Source: Stenotrophomonas bentonitica
Lineage (GTDB): Bacteria > Pseudomonadota > Gammaproteobacteria > Xanthomonadales > Xanthomonadaceae
DNA length: 64,000 nucleotides
Assembly (NCBI RefSeq): GCF_002887735.1
Contig: NZ_PKQP01000005.1
Location: forward strand, 124,001-188,000
Reading direction: 5' to 3'
Shown here: in pieces, positions 50,561 through 59,910 of the stretch
How positions within the stretch are numbered: position 1 is the stretch's first letter
Layout of the letters: the number at the start of each line of letters is the position of its first letter
Notes under the pieces: model-generated
What the model saw: the letters and a program-made list of their open reading frames with translations, nothing else
Told to the model about the DNA's origin: nothing
Databases searched by the model: none
Translations under genes and position numbers: made by a program

Positions 50561-51742
50561 ATGTCCGATCACGCTTCTTCCGGGCACGGCGACCGCTCGC
50601 TCGCCCTGGCTACCCTGGCCATCCACGGCGGCCAATCGCCGGATCCGAGCACCGGCGCGGTGATGCCGCCGATCTATGCGACCTCCACCTACGCCCAGTC
50701 CAGCCCCGGCGAGCACCAGGGCTTCGAGTACTCGCGTACCCACAATCCCACCCGCTTCGCCTACGAACGTTGCGTGGCCTCCCTGGAAGGCGGTAGCCGC
50801 GGTTACGCGTTCGCCTCGGGCATGGCCGCCAGCTCCACGGTGATGGAGCTGCTGGATGCCGGCAGCCACGTGGTGGCGATGGACGATATCTATGGCGGCA
50901 CCTTCCGCCTGTTCGAGCGCGTGCGTAAGCGCACTGCCGGCCTGCAGTTCAGCTTCGTCGACCTGACCGACCTGGCCGCGTTCGAGGCCTCGATCACCCC
51001 GCAGACGAAGATGGTCTGGATCGAGACCCCGACCAACCCGATGCTGAAGATCGTGGACATCGCCGCAGTCGCTGCGATCGCCAAGCGCCACAACCTGCTG
51101 GTGGTGGTCGACAACACCTTCGCCTCGCCGATGCTGCAGCGCCCGCTGGAGCAGGGCGCGGATCTGGTCCTGCACTCGGCCACCAAGTACCTCAACGGGC
51201 ACTCGGACATGGTCGGCGGCATGGTGGTGGTCGGTGACAACGCCGAACTGGCCGAGCAGATGGCCTTCCTGCAGAACTCCATCGGCGCCGTGCAGGGGCC
51301 GTTCGACAGCTTCCTGGCCCTGCGTGGCCTGAAGACCCTGCCGCTGCGCATGAAGGCGCACTGCGCCAACGCCCTGGCCCTGGCCCAGTGGCTGGAAAAG
51401 CACCCGGCCGTGGAGAAGGTCATCTATCCCGGCCTGACTTCGCACCCGCAACACGAGCTGGCGACCCGCCAGATGAACGGCTACGGCGGCATTGTTTCGA
51501 TCGTGATCAAGGGCGGTTTCGAGGCGGCCAAGCGTTTCTGCGAGAAGACCGAACTGTTCACCCTGGCCGAGTCGCTGGGGGGCGTGGAAAGCCTGGTCAA
51601 CCATCCTGCGGTGATGACGCATGCTTCGATTCCGGTGGAACGCCGGGAAAAGCTGGGCATCAGTGATGCGCTGGTGCGGCTGAGCGTGGGCGTGGAAGAC
51701 CTGGGTGATCTCCAGGTGGATCTGGAAGGGGCGTTGGCGTGA
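50561..51742 (+). CDS. metB: Cystathionine gamma-synthase/lyase
   Basis: A 393-residue Cys/Met-metabolism PLP enzyme. The PLP lysine lies in LVLHSATKYLNGHSDMVGG near residue 206. The region TRFAYERCVASLEGG and the ESLGGVESLVNHPAVMTHAS motif are typical. Gamma-synthase and gamma-lyase cannot be told apart by eye; next to cbs, the lyase role is also possible. Start ATG at 50561 was preferred to an upstream in-frame Met. In Xanthomonas metB marks the left border of the LPS cluster, as here; its stop overlaps wzm. Confidence 0.93.
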   Translation: MSDHASSGHGDRSLALATLAIHGGQSPDPSTGAVMPPIYATSTYAQSSPGEHQGFEYSRTHNPTRFAYERCVASLEGGSRGYAFASGMAASSTVMELLDAGSHVVAMDDIYGGTFRLFERVRKRTAGLQFSFVDLTDLAAFEASITPQTKMVWIETPTNPMLKIVDIAAVAAIAKRHNLLVVVDNTFASPMLQRPLEQGADLVLHSATKYLNGHSDMVGGMVVVGDNAELAEQMAFLQNSIGAVQGPFDSFLALRGLKTLPLRMKAHCANALALAQWLEKHPAVEKVIYPGLTSHPQHELATRQMNGYGGIVSIVIKGGFEAAKRFCEKTELFTLAESLGGVESLVNHPAVMTHASIPVERREKLGISDALVRLSVGVEDLGDLQVDLEGALA

Positions 51743-52599
51743 GCAGTGGTCTGGACAAGAACGCGCCGGGACTCGTTCCCTACGCCGCGTCGCGTCGTCG
51801 GCCGCTGGCCGGTTTCCTGCGCTCGCCGATCGAGCACCGTCAGCTCATCTTTCGCCTCATCCAGCGTGAGATTGTGGGTCGCTACCGGGGCTCGTTCGCC
51901 GGTCTCGCATGGTCGTTCATCACGCCGCTGATCATGCTGGTGCTCTACACCTTCGTTTTCTCAATCGTTTTCAAGGCCAAGTGGAAGGATTTCGACACCA
52001 GCGGCGGTTTTGCTCTGATTCTGTTCTCAGGCCTGATCGTGCATGGCGTTGTCGCTGAATGCATCAACCGATCGCCGGTGCTGATCACTGGCAACCCGAA
52101 CTATGTGAAAAAAGTGGTGTTCCCCCTCGAAGTGTATGCATGGGTGACCCTCGGTTCCGCCGTGTTCCATGCGTTCATCAGCTGGATGGTGCTGACCATC
52201 GCGCAGCTTTGCATGGGCGTACCCCTGCCTTGGACGGCGATCCTGTTCCCGCTGGTGATGCTTCCGCTGCTGCTGGGCTGTTTAGGGATTTCATGGTTTC
52301 TGGCCGCGATCGGCGTCTATTTCCGCGATGTCGCGCAGATCACCGGCACGCTGGCAACGCTGTTGCTCTTCCTGTCGCCGGTTTTCTATGCGCTTGATTC
52401 GATTCCCGCGCATTATCGTCCGCTGATCCAGGCCAATCCACTGACCTGGGTGTTGGAGGCTGCCCGCAAAGTGCTGATGTTTGGAGACATTCCGTCTCCT
52501 GCCTATTTTGGTGTAGGCATTTTGATCGGCTTGGTCATGGCCGTAGCCGGCTATGCCTTCTTCCAGAAATCGAGGGATGGATTCGCTGATGTCATCTGA
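51739..52599 (+). CDS. wzm: ABC-2 type polysaccharide exporter permease Wzm
   Basis: A 286-residue inner-membrane permease of the O-antigen ABC exporter. A short cytoplasmic head has RLIQREIVGRYRGSFAGLAW (the ABC-2 coupling motif), followed by six TM helices (PLIMLVLYTFVFSIVFKA; YAWVTLGSAVFHAFISWMVL; LLLGCLGISWFLAAIGVYFR; LIGLVMAVAGYAFF). It starts with GTG overlapping the metB stop by 4 bp with GGAAGGGG upstream, so it is in the metB transcript. The adjacent Wzt is the ATPase half. Confidence 0.95.
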   Translation: MSSGLDKNAPGLVPYAASRRRPLAGFLRSPIEHRQLIFRLIQREIVGRYRGSFAGLAWSFITPLIMLVLYTFVFSIVFKAKWKDFDTSGGFALILFSGLIVHGVVAECINRSPVLITGNPNYVKKVVFPLEVYAWVTLGSAVFHAFISWMVLTIAQLCMGVPLPWTAILFPLVMLPLLLGCLGISWFLAAIGVYFRDVAQITGTLATLLLFLSPVFYALDSIPAHYRPLIQANPLTWVLEAARKVLMFGDIPSPAYFGVGILIGLVMAVAGYAFFQKSRDGFADVI

Positions 52600-54025
52600 T
52601 CCAGTCGTACTCAAGGTCGCCGGTGTCTCCAAGCACTATCAGGTCTACGGCTCGCCGCAGGATCGCTTGAAGGAGGCGCTGTTCTCGCGTGCAGCGCGTG
52701 CCGTTGGGCGTGACGGAAGGTCCTACAGTCGCCGCTTCAGCGCGCTCCAGGACGTTTCCTTCGAAATCCGCAAGGGTGAAACGGTCGGCATCATCGGCCG
52801 GAATGGGTCGGGTAAGTCCACCTTGCTGCAGCTGCTCAGCGGAACACTTTCTCCGTCGGAAGGACAGATTCTGGTGGATGGCCGGGTGGCCCCACTACTT
52901 GAGCTTGGTGCCGGTTTCAATCCGGATTTCACCGGGCGCGAGAATGTCTTCTTCAATGGCGCCCTTCTCGGGTTGTCAGACGAGCAGTTGCGCAGCAAGT
53001 ACGATTCCATCGTGGAATTCGCCGACATCGGGGATTTCATCGATCAGCCGGTCAAGACCTACTCCAGCGGCATGTTCGTCCGCCTCGCTTTTGCGGTCAT
53101 TGCCCACGTCGACGCGGACATTCTGGTGATTGATGAGGCATTGAGCGTCGGCGATGCCTTCTTCGTCCAGAAATGCATGCGCTTCCTGCGCACGTTCATG
53201 CAGAACGGCACTGTCGTGTTTGTATCGCATGACACTGCCGCAGTAATCAACCTGTGCGACCGCGTGGTCTGGCTTTCCCATGGAAAGGTGGTGGCCGACG
53301 GCCCACCCAAGGAAGTCACTGCCAAGTATCTTGAAGATCTCTATGCGGTCGAGATGATCAATGCGGGTCCTGCACCGGAGTCGGTTGCTGCAGTTGAGTC
53401 GGTCATGGCCGATCCCCTGTCGATGGGTGCTGCGAGCGTTGTCAGTGCTGTCGATGCGAACCATGACGGCATGGCACCCCGGGATTTCCGCCAGGATCTG
53501 ATCAACGCCAGCGAGCATCGCCACGAGATCCGTGTTTTCGAGTTCAACTCGGACAAGGGATTCGGGCAGGGCGGGGCACAGGTCCAGTCGGCCGCGTTCG
53601 TGGATAGCGACGGCAATCCGCTCTCGTGGGTGGTGGGCGGTGAGCCGGTGCGGCTGCAGATTCGTTGTCGTGTCAATCAACCGTTGGTTTCGCCGATCAT
53701 CGGGTTCGAAGTTTATGACCGGCTTGGGCAGACGTTATTTGCGGACAATACCTTTGTCGCCTCACTGGACGTTCCGCCCGCTGCCGACGCGGGGCAGTTG
53801 CTGACGGCGTCATTCGACTTCCGTATGCCGGTCCTTCGCGAGGGGGACTACACAATGAGTGCGGCCATCGCCGATGGCAATCAGGAGCACCATGTCCAGC
53901 ACCACTGGCTGCATGATGCGCTCGCCTTCCATGTTCATGCGCGTGGCATCTGCCTGGGCCTGTTCGGCGCGCCCATGCAGCGCGTTCGTTTGGTAGTCGA
54001 GCAGGAAGATTTCGTTTCCGGGTGA
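52589..54025 (+). CDS. wzt: ABC transporter ATPase Wzt with C-terminal glycan-recognition domain
   Basis: A 478-residue ATPase. Residues 1-250 are the nucleotide-binding domain: Walker A IIGRNGSGKSTLLQLLSG, signature KTYSSGMFVRLAFA, Walker B DILVIDEALSVGDAFF, His switch FVSHDTAAV. A linker then leads to a C-terminal beta-rich domain (about 320-478; FVDSDGNPLSWVVGGEPVRL; IIGFEVYDRLGQTLFADNTF; YTMSAAIADGNQEHHVQHHW). It matches the Wzt-C domain that recognises the capped non-reducing end of the glycan. Start at 52589 gives an 11-bp overlap with wzm; Met 52577 is possible. Presence of Wzt-C predicts a chain-terminating modification. Confidence 0.94.
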   Translation: MSSDPVVLKVAGVSKHYQVYGSPQDRLKEALFSRAARAVGRDGRSYSRRFSALQDVSFEIRKGETVGIIGRNGSGKSTLLQLLSGTLSPSEGQILVDGRVAPLLELGAGFNPDFTGRENVFFNGALLGLSDEQLRSKYDSIVEFADIGDFIDQPVKTYSSGMFVRLAFAVIAHVDADILVIDEALSVGDAFFVQKCMRFLRTFMQNGTVVFVSHDTAAVINLCDRVVWLSHGKVVADGPPKEVTAKYLEDLYAVEMINAGPAPESVAAVESVMADPLSMGAASVVSAVDANHDGMAPRDFRQDLINASEHRHEIRVFEFNSDKGFGQGGAQVQSAAFVDSDGNPLSWVVGGEPVRLQIRCRVNQPLVSPIIGFEVYDRLGQTLFADNTFVASLDVPPAADAGQLLTASFDFRMPVLREGDYTMSAAIADGNQEHHVQHHWLHDALAFHVHARGICLGLFGAPMQRVRLVVEQEDFVSG

Positions 54026-54061
54026 TCCGGGCTTAACCGCATTCACGTATCGAGGTGTCCC

Positions 54062-55573
54062 ATGGCAACCCAGGTTGAAGAGCACACAGAGGATCTGGCA
54101 TTTACCGGCGAACGGTTCATGCCCGAGGTTGCGGGCCAGATCGCATTTGAGCATCTGCACCGGTATCACTTTGCTGCCAGGTTCTGCGCAGGCAAGCAGG
54201 TGTTGGACGTGGCCTGCGGTGAGGGCTACGGCAGTCAGATCCTGTCCACGGTGGCGACATCTGTTATCGGCATCGATATTTCTGCCGAAGCCGTCGAGCA
54301 CGCGTCACTAAGGTACGGTTCGGACCATCTGCGCTTTGTCGAGGCATCGGCCGCATTGTTGCCGCTCGCCGACGACTCGTTGGACGTGGTGGTCAGCTTC
54401 GAAACAATCGAGCACCACGATCAGCATGAGGAGATGCTCTCTGAAATCCGGCGGGTGCTGCGGCCCGGTGGATTGATGATCATGTCCAGCCCGAACAAGC
54501 AGTATTACTCAATCGAGACGGGCTATTCAAACCCGTACCATGTCAAAGAGCTTTTCCGCCACGAGTTGGTGGAATTGGTCGGGCGCTATTTTCCGCAGCA
54601 GGAGGTCTATTCGCAGCGTGTGGTCCATGGGTCGTTGTTGGTGGCAGATGGCGCCGCTGCGTTTGATTCCATCCAAGTCACCGGGCCCGAAACCAGCGAA
54701 TGGTCTCATGGCCTGAGCCGTCCTCTTTATGACCTGGTCATTGCCAGTGACGGTGCACTGCCGCAGCAGCTGTCCACATTTTTCGAGCTGAAGGTTCACG
54801 AGCTCGACGCCGCCACTTTCTACGGGGTGCACCTGCCCGAGCGAGTGCAGCAGGGCGACGTGGAGCTGCTACGTCTGCGTGCGGAGATCACCGCGCTGAA
54901 GGGTGAGCTGGAGCAGCACGAGGACCACAAGGCCGCCGTTCTGACGGAGGCCGAGGATGAGCTGCGCCGGACCCGCGAGGCGCACATGGCAGAGATCGAG
55001 AGTCTGCGCGACAGCCGCAACGAAGTGCTGTCGTCGTTGTCCGTCCTGGGCTCGCTGGTGGATGATGTGCGCCGCGAGGGTAGCCATGATCGGCTCGTCC
55101 AGGAACGTCGGTTTGAGAGCCTGCAAAGCGCCTTCGACCAGAACCGCGCGTTGCTTGCCGAAGCCACCAGCAGCCAATCATCGGACATCGGGCAGTTCCG
55201 GTCGCAGTTGGCCGAGGTGCGTCAGCAGCTTTCAGAGGCGATCGCCACCGAGGAGCGCGTCCGCTCGCTTGAGCGCATGTTGGCCGAGTCGCAGGAAATG
55301 GTTCTGGGCCACATCACCGCCGCCGGGGCATTGCGCGGTGAATCCGAGACCCTGCGCAATGAGATTTCATCGCTGCGCTCTGACCTGGCAGCTGCAAACG
55401 CCCAGCGCGATCTGGCCCAGCGCGACGTTCAGCAGCTGCAGTTGGCGGTCACCGAACAACGCATCATCAGTGAACATCGCGAAAGGGACGTGGAACTGCT
55501 CAAGGCATCCCGGAGTTGGCGTTACACTGGGTGGCTGAGGAAATTGTCTGGAAGTGCCAGGAGGCACCTGTAA
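54062..55573 (+). CDS. O-antigen-associated methyltransferase with long coiled coil (WbdD-like terminator)
   Basis: A 503-residue protein. Residues 1-210 form a class-I SAM methyltransferase: O-antigen-type LAFTGERFMPEVAGQIAFEH, motif I VLDVACGEGYGSQ near 47-59, VVVSFETIEHHDQHEEML and VLRPGGLMIMSSPNK. From about 265 to 485 runs an uninterrupted heptad-like coiled coil (LRAEITALKGELEQHED; ...LRNEISSLRSDLAAANAQ). The end SRSWRYTGWLRKLSG is a short conserved tail seen on surface-polysaccharide enzymes. No kinase domain is present, unlike classical WbdD. It sits between wzt and the large glycosyltransferase, fitting a chain-length ruler and cap. Confidence 0.85.
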   Translation: MATQVEEHTEDLAFTGERFMPEVAGQIAFEHLHRYHFAARFCAGKQVLDVACGEGYGSQILSTVATSVIGIDISAEAVEHASLRYGSDHLRFVEASAALLPLADDSLDVVVSFETIEHHDQHEEMLSEIRRVLRPGGLMIMSSPNKQYYSIETGYSNPYHVKELFRHELVELVGRYFPQQEVYSQRVVHGSLLVADGAAAFDSIQVTGPETSEWSHGLSRPLYDLVIASDGALPQQLSTFFELKVHELDAATFYGVHLPERVQQGDVELLRLRAEITALKGELEQHEDHKAAVLTEAEDELRRTREAHMAEIESLRDSRNEVLSSLSVLGSLVDDVRREGSHDRLVQERRFESLQSAFDQNRALLAEATSSQSSDIGQFRSQLAEVRQQLSEAIATEERVRSLERMLAESQEMVLGHITAAGALRGESETLRNEISSLRSDLAAANAQRDLAQRDVQQLQLAVTEQRIISEHRERDVELLKASRSWRYTGWLRKLSGSARRHL

Positions 55574-55577
55574 AACG

Positions 55578-58500
55578 ATGCAAAAGGATCAGAAAGCGGG
55601 AAAACTGGGGGCAGCTGCGCGCCGTATTTATATGGCGGTGCCGGGTTGGAATACACGGCTCGCACTGAAGGATTTCCTGTTTCGGAATTTCGGTGTCGTT
55701 TTTTCCGGTACCAACGCATACCGTCGTTGGAAGACCTTCGGCGCCGGGCAGGAGTTCGCGGTGGCCACCGGTGGCGCGCAGTCGCCGCCTGCGGCCACGG
55801 CCGCGATCGTCGCCGAAACGGTGAAGGTGTCCGCCGTCTCGCGTATCTATGCGGATGGTTTTGATACGGCCTCTGGCGTGCGCGGGCCTGAATACGTTGA
55901 ATTGCCGACTTCGCTGCAACCGCCGGCCAGCCTCCGATTCAAAACGATCGCCTTCTATCTGCCGCAGTTCCATCCATTCGATGAGAACGATGCGTGGTGG
56001 GGTCGTGGTTTTACGGAGTGGACCAACGTCAGCAAGGCCGTACCCCAATTCCAGGGTCATCGCCAGCCGCACCTGCCTGGAGAGCTGGGCTTCTATGACC
56101 TGCGCCTGATGGATGTCATGCAGCGTCAGGCTGAGCTGGCCAAGCTCTACGGTGTACACGGCTTTTGTTTCCATCATTACTGGTTCTCCGGCCATCGCCT
56201 GATGGAACGTCCGGTTGACCAGTTGCTTGCGCACCCGGAAATCGACCTGCCGTTCTGCATCTGCTGGGCCAATGAGAACTGGACCCGCCGCTGGGATGGG
56301 CACGAGAACGACGTGCTCATCGGTCAGAACTACACCGCCGACAATGATATTGCGTTCATCCGGGACGCGATGCCGTACCTGTCCGATGCGCGCTACATCC
56401 GCATTGACGGCCGGCCATTGCTGATCATCTACCGTCCATCACTGCTTCCGGATGCGCGCAAGTCGCTGGAGGTGTGGAGGACGTACGCACGCGAGCAGGG
56501 TCTGGGCGAGCTGTTCATCGCGATGGTCCAGTTTGACGTGGACGATCCGCGCACCTATGGCTTTGACGCGGCGCTGGAATTTCCGCCGCATAAAGTCGCG
56601 CGTGGTCTGTCGAGCATCAACCATACGTTGGAGATCGCCAATCCGCGATATGAAGGTTATGTCGTCGATTATCGCGAGATGGCCGAGCGCTCCAGGACCT
56701 GGCCTGATGAAGACTACCCGCTGTTCAAGGGCGTCACTCCTCGATGGGACAACGAGGCCCGCAAGCCGGGTCGTGGCTACACGTTCGCGCATTCCTCGCC
56801 CAGCGAGTACCAGCGCTGGCTGGAGTCTGCCGGTGAGTTCGCGCTGGCCAAGCCTGTGCGCGGCGAAAGCGTTGTCTTCATCAACGCCTGGAACGAATGG
56901 GCGGAGGGCGCGCACCTTGAGCCGGACCGCCATTATGGCTATGCGTTCCTCCAGGCAACACGCAACGTCACGGCGGGAACGGACCGACCGCGCATCGCGC
57001 TGATCTCGCATGACGCGCACCCCCATGGCGCGCAATATCTGGCGCTGAACATGGCCAGGAAGCTGGCGTCCGGTCTTGGTCTGGATGTCCATGTCATCCT
57101 GCTCGAGGACGGGCGCCTGCGCGATCAGTTCGCCGAATGCGCAACCGTGCACCTGCTCGGTGACGGTGACCCGCGCATGTTGGCCCAGGAACTGCGCCAG
57201 TTGGGTGTGCGCTCGGTACTGGCCAATACCGCGGTCAGTGGGCGGGTCGTCAAGGCGCTCAGTGATGCCGGTCTTCCAGTCGTTTCGTTGATCCATGAGC
57301 TTCCCGGGGTCATCAAGAGCTACGGTCTGGAACCGGCATTGGCCGATATCTCGAGCGTGGCCCGCCGCATCGTGGTGGCCTCCGACGCGGTAAGGGACGG
57401 ATTGCAGCCGTTCCTTGACGAAGCGGGCAATTCGAAGGTCGTCAAACTGCCGCAGGGCTTGTTTGCTGCCAACCGGCATCGCGGCCGCCGCGATCGGAGC
57501 GCGGCCAGGTTGGCGATACGCCAGCGGCTGGGGCTCAAGCCTGCCGACCGTCTGGTGCTCTCGGTGGGCTACGCCGACGCACGCAAGGGTGTGGATCTGC
57601 TTGCAGAGGCCGTTGCCAGCGCATTTTCGCAGCGCCCCGATGTTCATGTTGTCTGGGTGGGACATCGCGAAGAAGCGGCGTGCGAGGCAGCCGAGAAGGT
57701 GCTGCGTCGTCATGGCATGCTGGAGCGGTTCCACTTCGCGGGCCTGGATTTCGACACGGACGACTATTACGCGGGCGCCGATGTCTATGCACTGGCATCA
57801 AGGGAAGATCCGTTCCCCTCCGTCGTGCTGGAAGCGTTGTCTGTCGAGTTGCCGGTGGTGGCGTTCGCTGGAACCGGCGGTGGCGCCGACCTCGTTGCGC
57901 AGCACCAGGCGGGACTCGTGGTGCCTCCCCTGGATGCAACTGCCTATGGTGCCGCGCTCGCGCGTCTGATGGACGATCCGGGCCTGCGCTCCACCACAGG
58001 CGCGGCCGGTCGTCGCCTTGTCAATGCCGAGTTCTCTTTCCGCAGTTACCTGCTCGACCTGCTCGATCTGGCTGGGCACCGGATTCCCCGCGTTTCGGTC
58101 ATCGTCCCCAACTACAACTATGCCCATTACCTCGAAGAGCGTCTGGCCTCGGTGTATGGGCAGGACTTCCCGCTGTATGAGGTGATCATCCTCGACGATG
58201 CTTCCTCCGATGGCAGCATGGAAGAGCTCGAGCGTCTGTGGCCCCAGCTTGATCCCGAGCCGCGGCTTGAGGCGTCGACTGATAACAGCGGCTCGGTGTT
58301 CCGGCAGTGGATGAAGGGCGTGAGCCTGGCCCGGGGCGAGTACGTCTGGATCGCAGAGGCCGATGACCTCTCCAAACCCGGTTTCCTGCGTTCGCTGGTT
58401 GACCTGCTGGAATCCAATCCGCGCTCGGTACTCGCCTACTCCCAGTCCGAGCAGATCGATGAATTTGCGGAAGTCATGGCGGGCGACTACCTGGAGTACA

Positions 58501-58946
58501 CCAACGATCTTTCCCGGGACCGCTGGCGGGCCAGCTACTCCGCGATGGGCGCCGAAGAGGTCGAGGCTGGCCTGGCGGTGAAGAACACGCTGCCCAACGT
58601 CAGTGCTGTTCTGTTCCGTCGGGAGCCGCTGTTGCAGGTCATGCAGTCGCATATCGAGGAAATCACCCAGTATCGGATTGCCGGTGACTGGCTGGTCTAC
58701 CTGTTGCTGCTGCGTGAGGGGGGCCTGAGCTTCAATGCCGAGTCGCTCAACCAGCACCGCCGGCATGGCAATAGCGTGACCTTGGGCTCCAAGGCGCAAG
58801 GGCATCTGGACGAGATTCGCAGCCTGCATGCCCACGCACAGCGTTTGTTCCCCCTCAGTGCCGCCACCCGTGCAGCGGCGGCGAGCTACGAAGACAAGCT
58901 GCGCACCCATTTCGGGCTGCGCAACGCCCCGGTGGATGCGGAGTAA
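55578..58946 (+). CDS. Trimodular WbsX-GT4-GT2 glycosyltransferase fusion
   Basis: A 1,122-residue cytoplasmic protein of three catalytic units. Residues ~123-460 form a WbsX/GH99-like domain (FYLPQFHPFDENDAWWGRGF; WANENWTRRWDGHEND; FINAWNEWAEGAHLEPDRHY). Residues ~470-835 form a GT-B glycosyltransferase of family 4, with EDPFPSVVLEALSVELPVVA near 745. Residues ~838-1060 form a GT-A family 2 domain (VSVIVPNYNYAHYLEERLAS; ILDDASSDGSMEELERL; VWIAEADDLSKP). The start is uncertain between ATG 55578 and GTG 55554. It begins 4 bp after the methyltransferase. Such fusions build defined repeats; sugars cannot be predicted. Confidence 0.88.
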   Translation: MQKDQKAGKLGAAARRIYMAVPGWNTRLALKDFLFRNFGVVFSGTNAYRRWKTFGAGQEFAVATGGAQSPPAATAAIVAETVKVSAVSRIYADGFDTASGVRGPEYVELPTSLQPPASLRFKTIAFYLPQFHPFDENDAWWGRGFTEWTNVSKAVPQFQGHRQPHLPGELGFYDLRLMDVMQRQAELAKLYGVHGFCFHHYWFSGHRLMERPVDQLLAHPEIDLPFCICWANENWTRRWDGHENDVLIGQNYTADNDIAFIRDAMPYLSDARYIRIDGRPLLIIYRPSLLPDARKSLEVWRTYAREQGLGELFIAMVQFDVDDPRTYGFDAALEFPPHKVARGLSSINHTLEIANPRYEGYVVDYREMAERSRTWPDEDYPLFKGVTPRWDNEARKPGRGYTFAHSSPSEYQRWLESAGEFALAKPVRGESVVFINAWNEWAEGAHLEPDRHYGYAFLQATRNVTAGTDRPRIALISHDAHPHGAQYLALNMARKLASGLGLDVHVILLEDGRLRDQFAECATVHLLGDGDPRMLAQELRQLGVRSVLANTAVSGRVVKALSDAGLPVVSLIHELPGVIKSYGLEPALADISSVARRIVVASDAVRDGLQPFLDEAGNSKVVKLPQGLFAANRHRGRRDRSAARLAIRQRLGLKPADRLVLSVGYADARKGVDLLAEAVASAFSQRPDVHVVWVGHREEAACEAAEKVLRRHGMLERFHFAGLDFDTDDYYAGADVYALASREDPFPSVVLEALSVELPVVAFAGTGGGADLVAQHQAGLVVPPLDATAYGAALARLMDDPGLRSTTGAAGRRLVNAEFSFRSYLLDLLDLAGHRIPRVSVIVPNYNYAHYLEERLASVYGQDFPLYEVIILDDASSDGSMEELERLWPQLDPEPRLEASTDNSGSVFRQWMKGVSLARGEYVWIAEADDLSKPGFLRSLVDLLESNPRSVLAYSQSEQIDEFAEVMAGDYLEYTNDLSRDRWRASYSAMGAEEVEAGLAVKNTLPNVSAVLFRREPLLQVMQSHIEEITQYRIAGDWLVYLLLLREGGLSFNAESLNQHRRHGNSVTLGSKAQGHLDEIRSLHAHAQRLFPLSAATRAAAASYEDKLRTHFGLRNAPVDAE

Positions 58947-58950
58947 TGCC

Positions 58951-59889
58951 ATGAGCGTGCTGGTTATCGGCGGTAATGGTTTCATCGGTTCGCGACTGGT
59001 GAGCGCGCTGCGTTCACGTGGGGATGAGGTGGTCGTGCTGGATCGATATCCGGCGCGGCCCGACATGGACTGGAGCGGGGTTACCTATCACGTCGGCAAT
59101 TTCCATGATGCAGCGGCACTCGATCAGGTGCTGTCCGGTGTCGACGCCGTCTACCACCTGGCCAGCTGCACGGTTCCCAGTACGGCCGATGCCGATCCAC
59201 TGGCGGACATCCAGGGCAACTTGGCCGGTACGCATCATCTGCTTGCCGCGATGCGGAGCCGCGGGATCCGTCGGTTCTGCTATTTCTCATCGGGGGGCAC
59301 GGTGTATGGGAATCCGGACGTCGTGCCGGTGCCGGAAACCCATCCGCTGCGTCCCATTTCGTCGTATGGGATCGTCAAGGTTGCAATCGAGCACTACCTG
59401 GCGGTGTTTGAACGCCAGGGCTGGCTGGATCCTGTGGTCATCCGCCCTTCCAACCCGTATGGCCCTGGTCAGGCCACTGGCGGCATCCAGGGGGCAGTGG
59501 CTGTGTTCCTGGGAAAGGCACTCGCCGGCGAAGGGGTCCAGATCTGGGGGGGTGGGGAGACCATTCGTGACTACATCTTCATTGATGACCTGATCGACCT
59601 CACGCTGCGCGCGTGTGATTCAGGACGCAATGCGGTGTTCAATGCCGGGTCGGGCAAGGGCATCAGTCTCAACGAGCTGTGCGCCTGTATCCGGCAGGTG
59701 ACTGGTAGTGAACTGCCGGCAGCGTACCAAGATGGACGCGCCTTCGACGTGCGTGAGGTTGTCCTCGACGTCACTCTGGCCTGCAGAGAGCTCGGGTGGA
59801 CACCTCATACTGACATCCATGCCGGCATTCAACGGACTTGGCGGGCGATGAAGGCTCATGAGGCTCACCAAGCCGGAATGGATGGATGA
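58951..59889 (+). CDS. NAD-dependent epimerase/dehydratase (extended SDR) of surface sugar synthesis
   Basis: A 312-residue extended SDR. The dinucleotide motif is VLVIGGNGFIGSRLVSALRS; active-site Ser and the Tyr-x3-Lys are in YFSSGGTVYGNPDVVP and ISSYGIVKVAIEHYL. The substrate side shows VIRPSNPYGPGQATGGIQGA and RDYIFIDDLIDL. It resembles UDP-glucose 4-epimerase or dTDP-sugar epimerase/dehydratase enzymes; the exact substrate is unknown. It starts 4 bp after the glycosyltransferase stop and follows the O-antigen operon. Confidence 0.88.
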   Translation: MSVLVIGGNGFIGSRLVSALRSRGDEVVVLDRYPARPDMDWSGVTYHVGNFHDAAALDQVLSGVDAVYHLASCTVPSTADADPLADIQGNLAGTHHLLAAMRSRGIRRFCYFSSGGTVYGNPDVVPVPETHPLRPISSYGIVKVAIEHYLAVFERQGWLDPVVIRPSNPYGPGQATGGIQGAVAVFLGKALAGEGVQIWGGGETIRDYIFIDDLIDLTLRACDSGRNAVFNAGSGKGISLNELCACIRQVTGSELPAAYQDGRAFDVREVVLDVTLACRELGWTPHTDIHAGIQRTWRAMKAHEAHQAGMDG

Positions 59890-59910
59890 GCCCCTCTCAG
59901 GGAGATCGCC

